Assembly (NCBI GenBank): GCA_007126865.1
Contig: SLAN01000097.1
Location: 1 to 9,427 of the forward strand
From: Spirochaetales bacterium
GTDB lineage: Bacteria > Spirochaetota > Spirochaetia > DSM-27196 > SKKC01
Length of the DNA stretch: 9,427 bases
Reading direction: 5' to 3'
Shown here: piece by piece, positions 7,785 through 9,427 of the stretch
Layout: every line of letters begins with the position of its first letter
Numbering within the stretch: position 1 is the stretch's first letter
Position numbers and translations under genes: made by a program
The notes under the pieces: model-generated
Seen by the model: only the letters and a program-made list of their open reading frames with translations
What the model was told of the DNA's origin: nothing
Database searches by the model: none

Positions 7785-8476
7785 TGCACCTGCGGAGAAT
7801 CGCCGTTACACAGCGAGTCGACGAGGTGGCTTCCTACCGCGAACGCCGGGACTGCATCGATCAGCGTTGGGCTGTACTCCTGGGGCGATGCGGATTCCTA
7901 CCGGTTTACGTTCCGAATACATTGTCCGATATCGAGGCGTGGGTCTCATCGTTGAATGTCGAGGGATGTATCCTGACCGGCGGAAACGATCTCTCATCGA
8001 TACCCGGTGCAGGCTCGCCCGCGCCGGAGCGCGATCGCACCGAGGCGGCGCTGCTCGATATGGCATATGCCGACGCTCTTCCCGTTCTCGGCGTTTGCCG
8101 CGGCCTTCAGATGCTCAATTACTACTTCGGTGGCTCATTGACACCGGTGGGCGGTCATGTGGCGGTGCGTCACACCGTGTCTCCGATCGGTTCGGCCGAG
8201 GAGCACGAGGGGGCGCCGTCAGCACATCTGATACGAAACGCCCCGCTCGAGGTGAACAGCTTCCACGATTACGGCTTTTCCGCCGAGGACACCTCGCGCC
8301 GGCTCGTACCACTGCTTGCAAGCGACGACGGCTGCGTGGAAGCGGTCGTCCATCGAGAGTTGCCGTGGGTCGGGATAATGTGGCACCCGGAACGCGAAGA
8401 GCCGTTCCGTGACCCCGATATCGGTTTGATCGGGATGCTGTTCGGAGATACAAGCGACGAAAAGGAGTACCAATGA
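7784..8476 (+). CDS. Class I glutamine-amidotransferase-like hydrolase (peptidase C26; Cj1417-type gamma-glutamyl-CDP-amidate hydrolase)
   Basis: Cytoplasmic hydrolase of 230 residues with the class I glutamine amidotransferase fold. The nucleophile elbow LGVCRGLQMLN places Cys105 as the nucleophile. His201 and Glu203 in MWHPERE complete the triad. TGGNDL (65-70) is the oxyanion-loop region of the gamma-glutamyl hydrolase group. On sequence alone it could be a PuuD-like gamma-glutamyl-GABA hydrolase. Lying between a glutamine kinase and a cytidylyltransferase, it instead matches Cj1417, which cleaves CDP-linked glutamine to cytidine diphosphoramidate and glutamate. I chose the ATG at 7784 over the in-frame ATG at 7736: it makes a TGATG overlap with the previous stop, avoids a 48-nt overlap, and the extra residues are not family-like. 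There is no clear Shine-Dalgarno, so translation is probably coupled to the upstream gene. Its stop overlaps the next gene by 4 nt (ATGA). Confidence 0.87.
   Translation: MHLRRIAVTQRVDEVASYRERRDCIDQRWAVLLGRCGFLPVYVPNTLSDIEAWVSSLNVEGCILTGGNDLSSIPGAGSPAPERDRTEAALLDMAYADALPVLGVCRGLQMLNYYFGGSLTPVGGHVAVRHTVSPIGSAEEHEGAPSAHLIRNAPLEVNSFHDYGFSAEDTSRRLVPLLASDDGCVEAVVHRELPWVGIMWHPEREEPFRDPDIGLIGMLFGDTSDEKEYQ
8461..8467 (+). promoter_or_regulatory. Ribosome binding site of the cytidylyltransferase gene
   Basis: AAAGGAG inside the end of the hydrolase gene, 5 nt before the ATG at 8473. It is the strongest Shine-Dalgarno of the plus-strand cluster and fixes this start; with the ATGA overlap it indicates both coupled and independent initiation. 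Confidence 0.8.
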
Positions 8477-9252
8477 CCTCGATTATCCTCGCGGCAGGGC
8501 AGGGGACGCGGTTACGACCATACACCGACGAAGTACCGAAGTGCATGGTGCCGTTGGCCGGGAAACCGCTTCTGCACCATCAGATGGAAACGCTCGCCGC
8601 CTCCGGGGCGGATGCCGATATGGTAGTGGTCGGCGGATATCGCTCGGAGCGACTCGACCTGCGCAACGCGGATCTGGTCACTAATCCGGCCTACGATACG
8701 ACGAACATGGTCGCCACACTTTTCCGTGCCCGAGACCGAATGCGCGACGGTGAAGACCTTCTCATCAGCTACGGCGATATCGTGTTCGAACCGAGGGTAT
8801 TACGGGCACTGATCGACGCCGTCGGCGGCATCCGTCTGGCTGCCGACCGGCAATGGAAGCGACTGTGGAGCACTCGCATGGATAATCCGCTCGATGACGC
8901 GGAAACGTTCCGTATGGACGAGAACGGGAGAGTGATCGAGCTGGGAAAGAAACCGGAGGGCTACGCGACGGTGCAGGCGCAATATATGGGGCTCATCTTC
9001 GTTCGCGGTGACCGGGTAGCCGATTTCAAGCGTGCATACGACGAGCTCGATCGCGACGCAATGTACGACGGCAAGGATTTTGACAACATGTATATGACAA
9101 GCTTTCTCCAGTATCTCATCGATACCGGCCGTGTTGTGCACGCATGCCTGGTCGATTCCGGGTGGCTGGAGGTGGATACCGCCGAGGAGCTCGAGCGTTT
9201 CGAGACGATGGCCTCCAACGGCACGCTCGACGATTACTGTCGACTATCATAG
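8473..9252 (+). CDS. LicC/Cj1416-type nucleotidyltransferase, probable CTP:phosphoglutamine cytidylyltransferase
   Basis: Cytoplasmic nucleotidyltransferase of 259 residues, one GT-A-type domain. The N-terminal signature ILAAGQGTRL (5-14) with Pro22-Lys23 binds the nucleoside triphosphate. SYGDIVF (99-105) gives the metal-binding Asp102. NPAYDTTNMVATLF (71-84) resembles the choline-phosphate cytidylyltransferase LicC and Cj1416 group. SGWLEVDTAEEL (229-240) is the C-terminal metal/ligand motif of the family, with Asp235. The region at 127-162 (KRLWSTRMDNPLDDAE, then IELGKKP) also fits that subgroup. In Campylobacter, Cj1416 couples L-glutamine phosphate to CTP, giving CDP-L-glutamine and pyrophosphate; this is the inferred reaction. 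A phosphocholine or phosphonate cytidylyltransferase is the main alternative, but no choline kinase or PEP mutase is present. Last gene of the plus-strand cluster; the next gene is convergent. Confidence 0.88.
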   Translation: MTSIILAAGQGTRLRPYTDEVPKCMVPLAGKPLLHHQMETLAASGADADMVVVGGYRSERLDLRNADLVTNPAYDTTNMVATLFRARDRMRDGEDLLISYGDIVFEPRVLRALIDAVGGIRLAADRQWKRLWSTRMDNPLDDAETFRMDENGRVIELGKKPEGYATVQAQYMGLIFVRGDRVADFKRAYDELDRDAMYDGKDFDNMYMTSFLQYLIDTGRVVHACLVDSGWLEVDTAEELERFETMASNGTLDDYCRLS

Positions 9253-9311
9253 CCCCTTGGCGCGCGCCCGATGTATGGCCACCACTCGGAACGGATTGCC
9301 CGGGGATACCG
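9253..9311. other. Short convergent intergenic gap
   Basis: 59 nt between the cytidylyltransferase stop and the probable stop of the convergent gene. It holds a 10-bp GC palindrome (9259-9268, GGCGCGCGCC). A weak inverted repeat, GCCCG ... CGGGC, starts near 9298 and runs into the end of the next gene. Neither has a following T tract, so no intrinsic terminator can be called. Confidence 0.4.
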
Positions 9312-9427
9312 TCACTCGGGCGGTTCGGTGCTGAGCCGCAGAAGCTGGATCGAGCGGGCGGCCACCGTGCCGGACGCGCATCTCTCCTCGCTTGCCGGCT
9401 CTCCGCGCTCGTAGACGGTATCGAGCA
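9312..9427 (-). CDS. C-terminal end of an unidentified minus-strand protein (runs off right edge)
   Basis: A reading frame open from the right edge to a TGA at 9314-9312 encodes the last 37 residues of a protein, beginning LDTVYERGEPASEERC and ending RLSTEPPE. I prefer this frame because its codons have the G/C-rich third positions of the neighbouring genes and its composition (Glu, Ala, Leu, Ser) is protein-like. The other minus frames here are Arg-rich and look like shadows. The fragment is too short to recognise a family. If real, it is convergent with the cytidylyltransferase gene, so that operon ends at 9252 and no CDP-amidate kinase gene follows directly. Confidence 0.5.
   Translation of the reverse strand, partial: LDTVYERGEPASEERCASGTVAARSIQLLRLSTEPPE

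Noticed and set aside
9259..9268. GGCGCGCGCC palindrome as a transcription terminator
   Set aside because: It is a self-complementary run with no loop and no T tract, so it is not an intrinsic terminator.
9131..9334. A small plus-strand frame across the end of the cytidylyltransferase gene
   Set aside because: It overlaps the well-supported gene in another frame, has no ribosome binding site and is opposed by a better minus-strand frame downstream.

Overview
The window is a compact, moderately GC-rich (high 50s % by eye) bacterial chromosome segment. Two divergent gene clusters fill it, with almost no non-coding DNA. The compatible-solute (BCCT) transporter suggests a free-living organism that meets osmotic stress. 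The phylum cannot be fixed from the sequence; a free-living spirochaete-like or other environmental bacterium would fit, but that is a guess. There are no RNA genes, insertion sequences or CRISPR arrays that I can see.

Left half, minus strand (reading from 4431 down to 1): a tightly packed set of four genes with 10-22 nt gaps. In transcription order these are (i) a dihydrolipoamide dehydrogenase with an N-terminal lipoyl-like domain in which the lysine that would carry lipoate is replaced by glycine, (ii) a PfkB-family sugar (fructokinase-like) kinase, (iii) a tandem-domain universal stress protein, and (iv) a BCCT-family betaine/choline/carnitine-type transporter that runs off the left edge. 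This looks like one operon of central metabolism plus osmolyte uptake, with the stress protein a possible regulator of the adjacent transporter.

Right half, plus strand (4599 to 9252): three translationally coupled genes (TGATG and ATGA overlaps). In content and order they match the Campylobacter jejuni capsule genes Cj1418-Cj1417-Cj1416, which make cytidine diphosphoramidate, the activated donor for O-methyl phosphoramidate decoration. They are a PEP-synthase-like L-glutamine kinase, a class I glutamine-amidotransferase-fold gamma-glutamyl-CDP-amidate hydrolase, and a LicC-like CTP:phosphoglutamine cytidylyltransferase. The predicted route is glutamine -> phosphoglutamine (P-N bond formed) -> CDP-glutamine -> CDP-amidate + glutamate. 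Two points differ from the Campylobacter layout as I know it. The kinase carries an extra N-terminal, degenerate nucleotidyltransferase (GT-A-like) domain of about 240 residues. The fourth gene, the APS-kinase-like CDP-amidate kinase (Cj1415), does not follow; instead the tail of a convergent minus-strand gene enters at the right edge.

The 167-nt gap at 4432-4598 must hold the divergent promoters of both clusters. The most notable content is this candidate phosphoramidate-activation pathway, sitting outside an obvious capsule locus.
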